A DNA stretch of 15,125 nucleotides from Candidatus Sulfopaludibacter sp. SbA3 (GTDB lineage: Bacteria; Acidobacteriota; Terriglobia; 20CM-2-55-15). Location: contig CAMAWS010000017.1 of the NCBI GenBank assembly GCA_945861845.1, positions 1 to 15,125 of the forward strand, read 5' to 3'. Positions 1 to 7,533 of the stretch are shown here, one piece after another. Position numbers and translations under genes: made by a program. Numbering within the stretch: the first letter of the stretch is position 1; each line of letters starts with the position of its first letter. Below the pieces are notes generated by a model. That model was given only the letters and a program-made list of their open reading frames with translations. It was not told where the DNA came from and did no database searches.

Positions 1-240
1 AGCCGCCGACTGCTCGAATCCGTAGATGGCCGCAATGTTGGGATGATTCAACGACGCCAGCACGCGCGCTTCGCGCTCGAATCGCGCCACTCGGTCAGGC
101 TCGTGGCTGAAGGCTTCGGGAAGGAACTTGATGGCCACACTTCTCCCCAGCTTCGAGTCGGTGGCCTGATAGACGTCACCCATTCCCCCGCTGCCCAGGT
201 GCGCCGTAATTTGGTAGTGTGCGAGCTTGGTTCCAATCAT
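1..240 (-). CDS. Serine/threonine protein kinase, N-terminal part (runs off the window)
   Basis: The 80 visible residues are the start of a Hanks-type (PknB-like) protein kinase, which phosphorylates Ser/Thr on target proteins. Visible motifs are a glycine-rich ATP loop (GSGGMGDV, residues 16-23), the ATP-anchoring lysine in VAIK (K38), and the helix-C glutamate in FEREA (E57) followed by LNHPNI. The reading frame is open to the window edge, so the catalytic loop and everything after it lie outside. The ATG at 240 is the natural start because MIGTKLAHYQI leads directly into the kinase fold; a purine-rich AAGAAG sits just before it. The wording of this N-terminus is typical of the many one-component kinases of Acidobacteriota. 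Substrate and C-terminal sensor domain cannot be seen. Confidence 0.92.
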   Translation of the reverse strand, partial: MIGTKLAHYQITAHLGSGGMGDVYQATDSKLGRSVAIKFLPEAFSHEPDRVARFEREARVLASLNHPNIAAIYGFEQSAA

Positions 241-391
241 TCTTCTTGATGGCTGCGCCCTATCGGGCTTGCATTCGCAGCCGCTCATGGTGTGGTTGAA
301 CAAACGCGGAGCAGAGTCTATCAAAGCCCCTTGCATCCTACGTACGTATTTGAATCTGGAAGGCCAGAACCTCAGAGTATCATTACACGAT

Positions 392-610
392 ATGGATGAC
401 CAACATGGTGCGGAAGAAGTGGCAGCAAAACTGCGAACTGCGCTCGAAATGTTCGGTCTCGGCGAGTCGATCATGCGGCAGAAACTGCGGCGGACCTATC
501 CCAACGCTTCCGAAGCTGAAATAGAAGCAAAGGTATGGGCGTGGCTTTCCGAGCGGCCGGGAGCAGAGCACGGGGACGCGCCGGGCCGGCGGCGCGACCT
601 GGTCCGATGA
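392..610 (+). CDS. Rv0078B-like small antitoxin-type protein
   Basis: This 72-residue protein resembles the Rv0078B-related family, described as antitoxin partners of AbiEii/Rv0078A-like nucleotidyltransferases. The recognisable part is a helical stretch (ALEMFGLGESIMRQKLRR, then PNASEAEIEAKVWAWL) ending in the characteristic RPGAEHGDAPGR tail. The frame is open further upstream to 227, but the ATG at 392 gives the usual family length and avoids overlap with the divergent kinase gene at 240. No strong ribosome binding site precedes it. Its stop overlaps the start of the next gene by 4 bp (ATGA), the usual arrangement of this pair and a sign of translational coupling. The protein itself looks complete, while its partner is truncated. 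Family recognition is from memory of the conserved tail; function is inferred. Confidence 0.75.
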   Translation: MDDQHGAEEVAAKLRTALEMFGLGESIMRQKLRRTYPNASEAEIEAKVWAWLSERPGAEHGDAPGRRRDLVR

Positions 611-831
611 CCGAGACACGACTGCATGCCGCCCTCCGCGCTGTTTCCAGGGATCTCGCGGAGAGCGGCGCACTCTGCGCGCTTGTCGGCGGGCTGGCCG
701 TTTCAGCCCGGACGGAGCCTCGGTTTACGATGGATATCGACCTCGCAGTGGCCGTGACTCACGACCGGGATGCCGATACTCTTATCAAGTTCCTCACGTC
801 GCGGAAATACCGTATCGATGCCTTGGTATAA
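607..831 (+). pseudogene. Truncated AbiEii/Rv0078A-like nucleotidyltransferase (toxin-like partner)
   Basis: The 74 residues match the beginning of small nucleotidyltransferase-fold proteins paired with Rv0078B-like antitoxins. The diagnostic segment is LVGGLAVSARTEPRF followed by DID (residues 43-45), the GG...DxD signature of the nucleotidyltransferase superfamily. Family members normally run to roughly 150-200 residues or more. Here a TAA follows KYRIDALV at 829-831, exactly where relatives continue, so the third catalytic acidic residue and the C-terminal half are missing. I see no continuation in any plus frame in the 78 bp before the end of vapC, which suggests replacement of the 3' part by the vapBC module rather than a simple frameshift. 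Probably inactive as an enzyme; a short residual function cannot be excluded. Confidence 0.72.
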
Positions 832-909
832 GCGGAACTACAGAGCCTGCTTCCGCGTTAAAACGCCCTTTCACGTTGTTTTACGCCAGGTTGAGTTACC
901 GCGCAATGT

Positions 910-1290
910 CTATAACCTCGTCGCCTCTGGAAGCTTGCCAAGGCCCCGGTCAAACGTACCCAGTGGCAAATGCCCCGCCTTTCGTGCGATTTCCAACAGC
1001 ATGCAATCCGAAAAGCCCACGGAAGGATGTTTCTGAAAATGGCTCAGCGCCGCCACGACGACGTCGGAATCCTGAATGCTGAGAGTCTCGTGGCCCAGGA
1101 GCATTTCAACTGCAATCGAGATAGCGGCTGCATCCCTTGAGTACACCGCGGATAAAACCCAGGTTGCCTCGACCAGCGCGAGGTGCGACACCCAAGCTCC
1201 TTTTTGAATGAATGCCTCGGCTGCGGCAACCTGCCTGGCGTCGTCGCGAGTCATGAGACGCACCAGGAGATTGGTATCAACGGCGCGCAT
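910..1290 (-). CDS. vapC: VapC-type PIN-domain ribonuclease toxin
   Basis: This 126-residue PIN-domain protein is a VapC-type endoribonuclease. All four acidic active-site positions are present: D5 (AVDTN), E41 (ALVEATW), D95 (FSDCMLL) and D114 (TFDRGL), so it looks catalytically intact, binding Mg2+/Mn2+ to cut RNA. Length is normal for the family. An AGGA motif lies 6 nt before the ATG at 1290. The gene starts 14 bp inside the end of the upstream AbrB-like antitoxin gene, the standard coupled antitoxin-then-toxin order. The RNA target cannot be read from sequence. It probably forms an inactive complex with its antitoxin until the antitoxin is degraded. Confidence 0.94.
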   Translation of the reverse strand: MRAVDTNLLVRLMTRDDARQVAAAEAFIQKGAWVSHLALVEATWVLSAVYSRDAAAISIAVEMLLGHETLSIQDSDVVVAALSHFQKHPSVGFSDCMLLEIARKAGHLPLGTFDRGLGKLPEATRL

Positions 1291-1540
1291 GCCGTTTCCT
1301 GATTTGTTGCCGAATGCCAGACTTCAGTTCAGCCAAAGGATGCTTCGCAGGCGCACCCTCCGGGAACAGAGCTGCATGAATGTCCTCGGAAGCATATCGA
1401 ACTGCCCGGCGAACGATGACGGTCTCCCCTTCTTCATCCCACTCCAAAATCGAACCCGGACCGATGCCGAGCTTTCGACGTACTTCAAGAGGCACCGAAG
1501 TCTGGCCTTGCGCGGTAACCTTCGACTGTGCGATTGACAT
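1277..1540 (-). CDS. vapB: AbrB/SpoVT-type VapB antitoxin
   Basis: This 87-residue protein carries an N-terminal swapped-hairpin AbrB/SpoVT DNA-binding domain (about residues 5-46: SKVTAQGQTSVPLEVRRKLG, then ILEWDEEGETVIVRR) and a charged C-terminal tail rich in Lys/Arg that probably wraps the PIN-domain toxin. It overlaps vapC by 14 bp and is transcribed first. Antitoxins of this class usually repress their own operon, alone and as a complex with toxin. The perfect palindrome ATTACCATGGTAAT lies 9 bp before its ATG and is the obvious candidate operator. There is no convincing Shine-Dalgarno sequence, so the mRNA may have a very short leader. The paired arrangement makes the assignment firm; the exact start is slightly less certain. 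Confidence 0.9.
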   Translation of the reverse strand: MSIAQSKVTAQGQTSVPLEVRRKLGIGPGSILEWDEEGETVIVRRAVRYASEDIHAALFPEGAPAKHPLAELKSGIRQQIRKRHARR

Positions 1541-1549
1541 GAGGCGAAT

Positions 1550-1563
1550 ATTACCATGGTAAT
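1550..1563. promoter_or_regulatory. Perfect 14-bp palindrome, candidate vapBC operator
   Basis: ATTACCATGGTAAT is identical on both strands and ends 9 bp before the vapB ATG. AbrB-type antitoxins are dimeric and bind symmetric sites in their own promoters, so autoregulation is the natural reading. A TTGATC hexamer lies further upstream on the minus strand, but no well-spaced -10 partner is clear. Binding is inferred only. Confidence 0.5.
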
Positions 1564-1629
1564 GAGGATCAACTGAGCAGGTAAGTCAGGTTCGGCTAAG
1601 GGACGCAGCAGCCGGTGAACGCCCGGATT

Positions 1630-2496
1630 CTATCCCTTTTTATCGGTATCGCGGTGGGTGACCTTCACGCGGTACTTGCTGCCTTCCAGATGCTTGCCGA
1701 CCTCGTTGGTAATCATGACCGAACGGTGACGGCCGCCGGTGCAACCGATCGAAATGGTGACGTACGACTTGCCTTCGCGTTCGTACTGGGGAAGGAGAAA
1801 GTCGATGAACCTGGTGACGTGTTCCATGAAAGCCGCGGTTCCCTGCTGGGCGTTCATGTATTCGATGACGGGAGCGTCCGCGCCAGTCAGCGATTTCAGG
1901 TGAGGAACAAAGTTTGGATTCGGCAGGAAGCGGACATCGAAGACGAGATCCGAATCGATCGGAACGCCGTACTTGAATCCGAAGCTCACGAGCGATACGA
2001 GCAGGTGTTTCTGTTCCCGCTCTTCGAACAACTGGATGGCGTGCTGCCGCAATTCATGGATCGTGAATTGCGATGTATCGAGAATGTTGTCGGCTATGGC
2101 GCGGATCGGCGCGAGAAGCTCGCGTTCGCTGGCGATGGATTCCAGCACGGTGCGGTCCGGATCGAGCGGATGCGGCCGGCGCGTCTCGCTGAATCGCCGC
2201 ACGAGCACGGCATCGGAAGCTTCGAGAAACCACAGCGAAGTGTCGACGCCTGATTTTTTCAGCTCGTCATAGATGGCTGGAAAGCCGCTGAGCGTGCCTC
2301 GCTCACGAACGTCGATAACAAGCGCGGCCTTTGTGCCGTGCTCCTCGGTCTTGAGAATCAGCTCTGAAAACTTGGTGAGAAGTCCGACGGGAAGGTTATC
2401 AACGCAGAAGTAGCCGCGATCCTCGAGTGCCCGGAGGAAGGTTCCTTTTCCGGAACCGCTCAGGCCGGTAATGATGATGAGAGAAGAGGGTTTCAA
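1630..2496 (-). CDS. rapZ: RapZ/YvcJ-family RNase adaptor, nucleotide-binding protein
   Basis: This 288-residue protein is a full-length RapZ homologue. In enterobacteria RapZ senses glucosamine-6-phosphate and directs RNase E to the small RNA GlmZ; in Bacillus the homologue YvcJ is a nucleotide-binding GTPase/ATPase. The precise role here is not known. Visible motifs are a Walker A loop (GLSGSGKGT, residues 11-19), the family's CVDNLP (31-36), a VIDVR Walker-B-like strand (60-64), and the highly conserved GCTGGRHRSV near residue 251 in the C-terminal sensor domain. The start is a TTG at 2496, placed immediately after the hpf stop (TGATTG), with no clear Shine-Dalgarno site, so translation probably depends on ribosomes finishing hpf. 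It is the last gene of the lpt-rpoN-hpf-rapZ operon. PTS-type genes that often follow rapZ are absent; the next gene is vapB. Confidence 0.95.
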   Translation of the reverse strand: MKPSSLIIITGLSGSGKGTFLRALEDRGYFCVDNLPVGLLTKFSELILKTEEHGTKAALVIDVRERGTLSGFPAIYDELKKSGVDTSLWFLEASDAVLVRRFSETRRPHPLDPDRTVLESIASERELLAPIRAIADNILDTSQFTIHELRQHAIQLFEEREQKHLLVSLVSFGFKYGVPIDSDLVFDVRFLPNPNFVPHLKSLTGADAPVIEYMNAQQGTAAFMEHVTRFIDFLLPQYEREGKSYVTISIGCTGGRHRSVMITNEVGKHLEGSKYRVKVTHRDTDKKG

Positions 2497-3045
2497 TCAG
2501 GCTTCAGGCTCGATCCAGCCGATGTTCCCGTCCTTACGTTTGTATACGACGTTCAGTTTTTCGGTCTGCGCGTTCCTGAAAACCAGGAAGTCGTGCTCGG
2601 AATCTCCCACCTCGACGGCCGCATCGTCAACGCTCATGGGCTTGGCCGCAACATCGTGAGTTCGAATGATGCGTGGCAGCTTCTGCCCGAGGGCTTCTTC
2701 AATCTCGAGGACAGTCGCCGTGGAAACAGCTTCATCCCCATGGCTGTTGCGGCGCTTCTTGGCCTGGTTCCGGCCCTTCGATTTGAGCAGCTGCCTTTCG
2801 ACCTTGTCCAGCACGGCGGCGATGGACGTGTACATGTCCGTCGACTCTTCTTCGCCGTGGTGAAAATCGTGTTGTGTCTTGATGTTCACCTCGGCGATAT
2901 GCCTTACGTGCTTCTCCACCGTCAGTATGATGTGCACTTCCATCACGTCGTCAGTAACGCCGCGCAGGCGTTCCAGTCGATCCGTCGCAAACTTGCGAAT
3001 AGGCTCTGTAATCTCGATATGCCGGCCGGTAATTTCTATCTTCAT
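2497..3045 (-). CDS. hpf: Ribosome hibernation promoting factor, long form
   Basis: This 182-residue protein is a long-type HPF (S30AE/RaiA superfamily). The N-terminal domain (about 1-105: MKIEITGRHIEITEPIRKFA..., with AEVNIKTQHDFHHGEEES) binds the 30S decoding region. The C-terminal dimerisation domain (about 128-182) contains FLVFRNAQTEKLNVVYKRKDG and GWIEPEA, close to the family consensus for joining two 70S ribosomes into 100S dimers. A linker with a basic KGRNQAKKRR stretch joins the two. A GAGGT ribosome binding site at 3053-3057, inside the end of rpoN, lies 7 nt before the ATG, and the gap to the rpoN stop is only 2 nt. Co-transcription with rpoN and rapZ is common across bacteria. 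It would idle ribosomes in stationary phase or starvation. Confidence 0.96.
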   Translation of the reverse strand: MKIEITGRHIEITEPIRKFATDRLERLRGVTDDVMEVHIILTVEKHVRHIAEVNIKTQHDFHHGEEESTDMYTSIAAVLDKVERQLLKSKGRNQAKKRRNSHGDEAVSTATVLEIEEALGQKLPRIIRTHDVAAKPMSVDDAAVEVGDSEHDFLVFRNAQTEKLNVVYKRKDGNIGWIEPEA

Positions 3046-3047
3046 GA

Positions 3048-4646
3048 TTAAGACCTCACGCGGCGCTGATGAGTACTTGGAATCTTAAGATCCTCGCGAT
3101 ACTTGGTAATGCTTCGCCGCGTCACGCAAATACCTTCGTCCTTGAGCATCAGCGCTAATTTTTCGTCTGTAAGAGGGGATCGTGGATCCTCGGTCTCAAT
3201 GTACTTCTTCACTTTTCGCTTCACGATCAAAAGCGACGTCCCGTCGCCCATCGGGCCGTTCACGGCTTCGGAGAAGAAATACCGCAACTCAAACACTCCC
3301 TGGGGCGTATGAGCAAACTTGTTTGCGACAGCCCGGCTCACCGTCGACGGATGCACGCCGACTTCTTCGGCCACATCCTTGATCATCATTGGCTTCAGTT
3401 GATCGATTCCCCGATCGAGGAAATCCGTCTGCCGCCGGATGATCGCCTCGCACACTTTCACAATAATGTGCTTCCGCTGCTCGATGTTTTTCAAAAGCTG
3501 CACGGCCGATTTGAAGCAATCCTTGACGTAGTTCTTTACGTCCTTGTTAATGGAATCGCGCTCGAGCATGTGCCGGTATGTCGGGCTCAGCCGGAGCTGG
3601 GGCACTTCGTCTTCATTGGTCACGACGCCGTATTCGCCGCTCGACTTCACGATGAAAACATCGGGCTCGATAAGGCGCGGCTGCGTCCTGTTGTATTTCT
3701 GGCCGGGACGGGGATCGAGCGCTTTTACGATCTCCACCGCTTCCATGACTATTTCGAGCGATTGGCCGATCGCTTTCGCGATTTCCTTGAATTGCTTGTT
3801 CTGCACCTTGTGCAGGTGGTCGCGAACGATCTCGAAAGGTATGGTGTCGTCTTCCTCGAGAATGGTGAGCTGGATCATCAGGCATTCTCGAAGATCCCGG
3901 GCAGCGACGCCGGGCGGGTCGAATCGATGGACGACTTCGAGTGCCTTCTGGACATCCTCCAGTTGATGCTCGCCGCTCTCGGCAATCTCCTCGAGGTTGA
4001 TGAGAACCTCGCGGCCGTTCTCGTCGACCGCAAGCAGGTAGCCATCTTCGTTCAAATTCCCGATGATGGAGTGGCATGCGTTGCGGACAGGCTCGTCCAT
4101 TGTCGCCAGGCCGAGCTGCCACTCGAGGTGATCGGTCAGCGTCTGGGCCTTGGCCAGGAAGTTTTCGAACGATGGTTTCTCGAAGATTTCGGTTTCGCGG
4201 GGCCTGGAAGCTCCGTCGTTGAGATAGTTGTCGAAACTCTGGAGATCGAGGTCGGCGTAGGGATCGTCCGGTGCTTCGGCCTCAACGGGAACGGTGTCAA
4301 CGGTATGCTCAACGGTAACTTCGCGGTCGCTGACATCCGCGTACTGCCGGTCGCTGTCGTCGAATTCCGCGGCGTCATTGGCGTTATTGGCATCAACGGC
4401 ATCAATGGCATCCGTGGCGGCAGGCTCGGACGCATCCTGCTTCAGTTCGGCTTCGGAGAGTTCCTGCGGAGATTCAACGATCTCCGTCCCCTCCTCCAGC
4501 ACGGGATTCTGGACCAATTCCTGTTGAATCATCTCAGTAAGCTCAAGCTTATTAAGGGTGAGCAGGCTCACCATTTGAACCAGGCCTGGAGTGAGCACCT
4601 GCTTCTGCTGAACTTTGAGACTTAGTCTGGTTTCAAGAAAAGCCAT
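3048..4646 (-). CDS. rpoN: RNA polymerase sigma-54 factor
   Basis: This 532-residue protein is a complete sigma-54, which directs RNA polymerase to -24/-12 promoters and needs AAA+ enhancer-binding activators. Region I is the Gln/Leu-rich N-terminus (LKVQQKQVLTPGLVQMVSLL and following, about 1-50). Region II is an unusually long acidic linker (about 51-150) containing a Asp/Ala/Asn repeat. The core-binding region follows, then the helix-turn-helix (KDVAEEVGVHPSTVSRAVANKF, about 423-444) and the RpoN box (VTRRSITKYR, 508-517, versus the usual ARRTVAKYR). It starts 12 nt after the lptB stop with no clear Shine-Dalgarno sequence. The lptB-rpoN-hpf order is conserved in many Gram-negative bacteria. 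No enhancer-binding protein is encoded in this window. Confidence 0.97.
   Translation of the reverse strand: MAFLETRLSLKVQQKQVLTPGLVQMVSLLTLNKLELTEMIQQELVQNPVLEEGTEIVESPQELSEAELKQDASEPAATDAIDAVDANNANDAAEFDDSDRQYADVSDREVTVEHTVDTVPVEAEAPDDPYADLDLQSFDNYLNDGASRPRETEIFEKPSFENFLAKAQTLTDHLEWQLGLATMDEPVRNACHSIIGNLNEDGYLLAVDENGREVLINLEEIAESGEHQLEDVQKALEVVHRFDPPGVAARDLRECLMIQLTILEEDDTIPFEIVRDHLHKVQNKQFKEIAKAIGQSLEIVMEAVEIVKALDPRPGQKYNRTQPRLIEPDVFIVKSSGEYGVVTNEDEVPQLRLSPTYRHMLERDSINKDVKNYVKDCFKSAVQLLKNIEQRKHIIVKVCEAIIRRQTDFLDRGIDQLKPMMIKDVAEEVGVHPSTVSRAVANKFAHTPQGVFELRYFFSEAVNGPMGDGTSLLIVKRKVKKYIETEDPRSPLTDEKLALMLKDEGICVTRRSITKYREDLKIPSTHQRRVRS
4371..4415. repeat. Five degenerate 9-bp tandem repeats inside rpoN region II
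   Basis: On the plus strand the units are GGCGTCATT, GGCGTTATT, GGCATCAAC, GGCATCAAT and GGCATCCGT. Read on the coding strand they give Asp/Ala/Asn-rich triplets (about residues 78-91). Unit length is a multiple of three, so copy-number change would keep the frame and only alter the length of the acidic linker. Confidence 0.8.
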
Positions 4647-4658
4647 ACGTGATGAAAT

Positions 4659-5384
4659 CTAATTCAGGGTGAAATTCTCTCCGAGGTAAACCCTCTTGAC
4701 CTCGCTATCATTTCCGAGTTCCTGAGGTGTTCCAGACCTGAATATCGAACCGTTGTTGATGATATAAGCCCGATCGGTGACCTGCAAGGTTTCTCTGACA
4801 GTGTGGTCGGTTATCAGCACCCCGATCTGCTTGGATTTCAAGTTATTTATGATCTTTTGAATTTCAAGAACCGTGATCGGGTCGATACCTGAAAAGGGCT
4901 CATCCAGAAGAATAATCTTGGGAGAAATTACGAGCGAACGGGCAATTTCCACACGGCGCCGCTCTCCGCCCGAAAGCGTATCGGCAAGACTCCTGCGAAC
5001 GTGGGCAATGCCGAATTCCTCGAGCAGAGACTCCAGGCGATCGCGGCGATCCTTGTTCGACAGCGGCAAGGTCTCCAGGATTGCCATGACGTTGGCCTCG
5101 ACAGTCAACTTGCGGAACACGGATGCCTCCTGCGGCAGGTAACTGATTCCATTTTTCGCCCGCAAATACATTGGCAGATCGGTAATGTCCTGGCCATCCA
5201 GCAGCACAGAACCGGTGTCCGGCTGCGTGAGGCCGACGATGATATAAAACGTTGTCGTCTTGCCTGCTCCGTTCGGTCCGAGCAATCCGACCACCTCTCC
5301 CTGGCCGACAATCAGATTAACGTCGTTGACAACCTTTCGGCCTTTATATGTTTTGGTGACGCCGGTAGCCTGGAGGGAAATCAT
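4659..5384 (-). CDS. lptB: LPS export ABC transporter ATP-binding protein LptB
   Basis: This 241-residue ATPase has the usual LptB length and all core ABC motifs: Walker A GPNGAGKT (36-43), Q-loop Q85 (YLPQEASVF), signature LSGGE (137-141), Walker B IILLDEP with catalytic E162, and switch histidine H194 (ITDHTV). LptB hydrolyses ATP in the cytoplasm to drive the LptFG membrane pair, which extracts lipopolysaccharide from the inner membrane and pushes it along LptC and LptA to the outer membrane. The start overlaps the end of the LptC/LptA-like gene by 4 bp (ATGA), so the two are translationally coupled. LptF, LptG and LptD genes are not in this window. Confidence 0.97.
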   Translation of the reverse strand: MISLQATGVTKTYKGRKVVNDVNLIVGQGEVVGLLGPNGAGKTTTFYIIVGLTQPDTGSVLLDGQDITDLPMYLRAKNGISYLPQEASVFRKLTVEANVMAILETLPLSNKDRRDRLESLLEEFGIAHVRRSLADTLSGGERRRVEIARSLVISPKIILLDEPFSGIDPITVLEIQKIINNLKSKQIGVLITDHTVRETLQVTDRAYIINNGSIFRSGTPQELGNDSEVKRVYLGENFTLN

Positions 5385-7417
5385 TTAACGGGATGCCTTG
5401 ACTCGACCTTCGAACCAGCTTCGCTCTCGACGACAACACGGTTCGACGACTTGTTCATCACCAGGCGCGCCCCGCGGATTATGCCGCGCTCGGGGTCGGT
5501 AACGCTGGCATTCCTGCCTGTGAGCGTGATTGTCTCGGTCCGGGGATCGTAGACAGCCTGCTCGCCTGTTCCGCGCCGGTCTCCCTGGGTGAACGCGACC
5601 CCGCCCAGTGCAGCGATCTCCGATACGGCCTGGTCCTGAATCTTCACTTTCATGTCGCGGGTTTCCATCGTCACGTCCTGTCTCTGGGCCCGTACATTAC
5701 CGGTATAGTGCGCAACGCCCTGCTTGTCGTCGTAATCAAGTTTGTCGGATGTTGCTCGAAAAGTGCCGAGGTTGGAACGGACTTTGCCGTCGGCGTGCAA
5801 AGTGTTGCTTGCAGTTGATGCGACCAGGCGGTCGGACTTGATTTCGGTTGCACCGCTCCAAAGTTGGACATTATTAGTGTAGGTAATTCCCTCAGCCGTG
5901 CCTTCTGCGCGGTCCGCTGTCACGAGAACCCGCTCGGCTGAATTCCGTCTTGTGGTCCTCACATTGGTGGTCGCAACGAACGAGCCCTCCTTCTGATTGA
6001 TACGAATCCTGTCGGCCTGAAGCCTCATCTCGGGAAGAAGAATGACCGGTGAACCTTCGAAGGTAACGATATTTCCTCCGTCCTCGATACGGGCTCGCGC
6101 GGAGCGTCCGCTGCGTGGACCTTCCTCGAATTGAAAGTTCCCGGTCTGTGTCAGCTCAACCAACTCGCTGGTCCTGTTGTTGAACCTGGCTTCAGTCCGG
6201 TCGGCGGAAGTTCGCCTTGGACCGGAGCGCAGGCTCGCAGGATACAGTGTGGTGAACGTTACCATGTCGCCGTTTTCGATCGTGAAATTCCGTCCTTCGA
6301 TAACCGAATCGCCGATTCGTAAAGTAGACTCGGCATCCGTTGATACGCGGCCTGCAGCGTCGGTGGATATCCTGCCCGCCTGCAATGTCTGGTTGCCGCC
6401 CAGGAGCATGCGGGCGTTCTGACGGGCATCGAGTGTCTGCACCTGGCCCACGGCATCCAACGTCGCATCGACCTCCTCGCCAGTTAGCACCTGATCAGCA
6501 TTGCCGCCCGTCTTCCTCAGCTCCACCGCTCCCCGGGCCCGCAACTGCTGGGCTATACCATTGGGCGAAATGGTAGCCTCCAGCCGCACGGTGCTGATCT
6601 TCCACGACTCGCGCCCGTCCACCGATCGAGACTCCGCCGTCACAGCGCTCTCGAGCGCAATCAGCCGGGGCGAAAAAGTTTCCGGCTCGAGATCGGCGCG
6701 GCCATACGAGCCGCGCACCCATCCGGTTTGAGTCTGGAGCAGGACACCGTCGGCGAAAGTGGCAAAATTCTCATTCTCGAAGAAAACCGCCGAACCCGAT
6801 TCAAGGAGCGTGCCTTCGATGGTTCGAATCCTGACGTCGCCCTTCAGCTGAAGAATGCCTGTGGAGATGGCGTACTCGAACTGGTTGGCCTGGCCGGTCA
6901 TGCCGCCGGGTTGATCGAGGGCAATCGGTTGCGTGGAACTGATAACGCGGCTCTGATGGTTGTAGATCAATTCTTCTGTTCGTGCCGTGGTCTTCTCGTC
7001 CAGCTCCGCCTCGACGTTTTCGTAAAACCGGATATCGCCGCTTCGCTCGTCGTACTCGCTTCGCCTGCTTCGGATGCGCCGCTCGGGATCCTGCTCGGTT
7101 TCTCCATACACGGTTACTTCCACGTCCTCGAGCATGCTCCGATTGTCCTTGAAACCAAGAGAACTCTTGGCGCGGACCGAGAACGCCGTCCGGCCGCCTT
7201 CGGTTCGGGAAAACGTAAAACCCTCCGTTCGCACGGCCAGGTCCCTGGGAAGCTCGGGCACGCGGATCGGCGGCACGGCGGTCGCCGCACGGCGCACCCA
7301 GTAGTTCCACGACGGAATAGCAATAAATACGATGAGGGCGAATGGAAGGACTGCTCGCAGCACCCGCACGAGCCGATGCGTGAAAATCCTCTTGAGAGGC
7401 ATACCGATAGAATACAT
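5381..7417 (-). CDS. LptC-LptA fusion-like LPS transport protein
   Basis: This 678-residue protein begins with a short cytoplasmic segment and one membrane helix (about 19-37), then a long periplasmic beta-rich region. Residues about 55-200 read like LptC: strands such as [20 protein letters not shown] and VEVTVYGE, then [11 protein letters not shown]. The last 200 residues carry several OstA/LptA-type repeats ([69 protein letters not shown]), the jellyroll strands that carry lipid A. LptC is normally about 190 residues and LptA about 180, as separate proteins. Here a middle section (about 200-470) with similar strand periodicity links both ends. The 4-bp overlap with lptB supports a role in LPS export. 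Start could be residue 1 or Met6 (MPLKRIF); neither has a strong ribosome binding site. Confidence 0.85.
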   Translation of the reverse strand: MYSIGMPLKRIFTHRLVRVLRAVLPFALIVFIAIPSWNYWVRRAATAVPPIRVPELPRDLAVRTEGFTFSRTEGGRTAFSVRAKSSLGFKDNRSMLEDVEVTVYGETEQDPERRIRSRRSEYDERSGDIRFYENVEAELDEKTTARTEELIYNHQSRVISSTQPIALDQPGGMTGQANQFEYAISTGILQLKGDVRIRTIEGTLLESGSAVFFENENFATFADGVLLQTQTGWVRGSYGRADLEPETFSPRLIALESAVTAESRSVDGRESWKISTVRLEATISPNGIAQQLRARGAVELRKTGGNADQVLTGEEVDATLDAVGQVQTLDARQNARMLLGGNQTLQAGRISTDAAGRVSTDAESTLRIGDSVIEGRNFTIENGDMVTFTTLYPASLRSGPRRTSADRTEARFNNRTSELVELTQTGNFQFEEGPRSGRSARARIEDGGNIVTFEGSPVILLPEMRLQADRIRINQKEGSFVATTNVRTTRRNSAERVLVTADRAEGTAEGITYTNNVQLWSGATEIKSDRLVASTASNTLHADGKVRSNLGTFRATSDKLDYDDKQGVAHYTGNVRAQRQDVTMETRDMKVKIQDQAVSEIAALGGVAFTQGDRRGTGEQAVYDPRTETITLTGRNASVTDPERGIIRGARLVMNKSSNRVVVESEAGSKVESRHPVK

Positions 7418-7496
7418 TACCGGCTCAAACTTCCCCGCCCCTCAATACAACGATTCCGCTTAAAGAGTTCGATAAGGGCCGCGTTGCGGCGAAAGA

Positions 7497-7526
7497 CCTT
7501 TGCCCGCGCGCGAGCGCGGGCAAAGG
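7497..7526. repeat. Perfect 13-bp inverted repeat with 4-nt loop
   Basis: CCTTTGCCCGCGC and GCGCGGGCAAAGG are perfect reverse complements separated by GCGA, giving a very stable stem on either strand. A genuine T-run is missing on both sides (GTTTCC on plus, TCTTTC on minus), so it is at best a poor intrinsic terminator. It lies upstream of both flanking genes, where a terminator is not expected, and may be left over from a lost gene or be a REP-like element. Confidence 0.75.
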
Positions 7527-7533
7527 GTTTCCA

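Noticed and set aside
241..391. Upstream extension of the Rv0078B-like gene to 227
   Set aside because: The extra 55 residues have no family resemblance and would overlap the divergent kinase start; the ATG at 392 gives the normal length.
1580..1625. Stretch resembling the SRP (4.5S) RNA core (GTCAGGT ... GCAGCAGCC)
   Set aside because: The GGAA-type tetraloop is missing, the internal stem does not form properly and the flanks do not pair, so the likeness is partial and probably chance.
1615..2253. 212-codon plus-strand open frame opposite rapZ
   Set aside because: It is a GC-driven antisense shadow; rapZ motifs on the minus strand are unambiguous.
3309..4625. 438-codon open frame on the plus strand opposite rpoN
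   Set aside because: It is the antisense shadow of rpoN, which has every sigma-54 region on the other strand; the plus-strand translation shows no recognisable domain.
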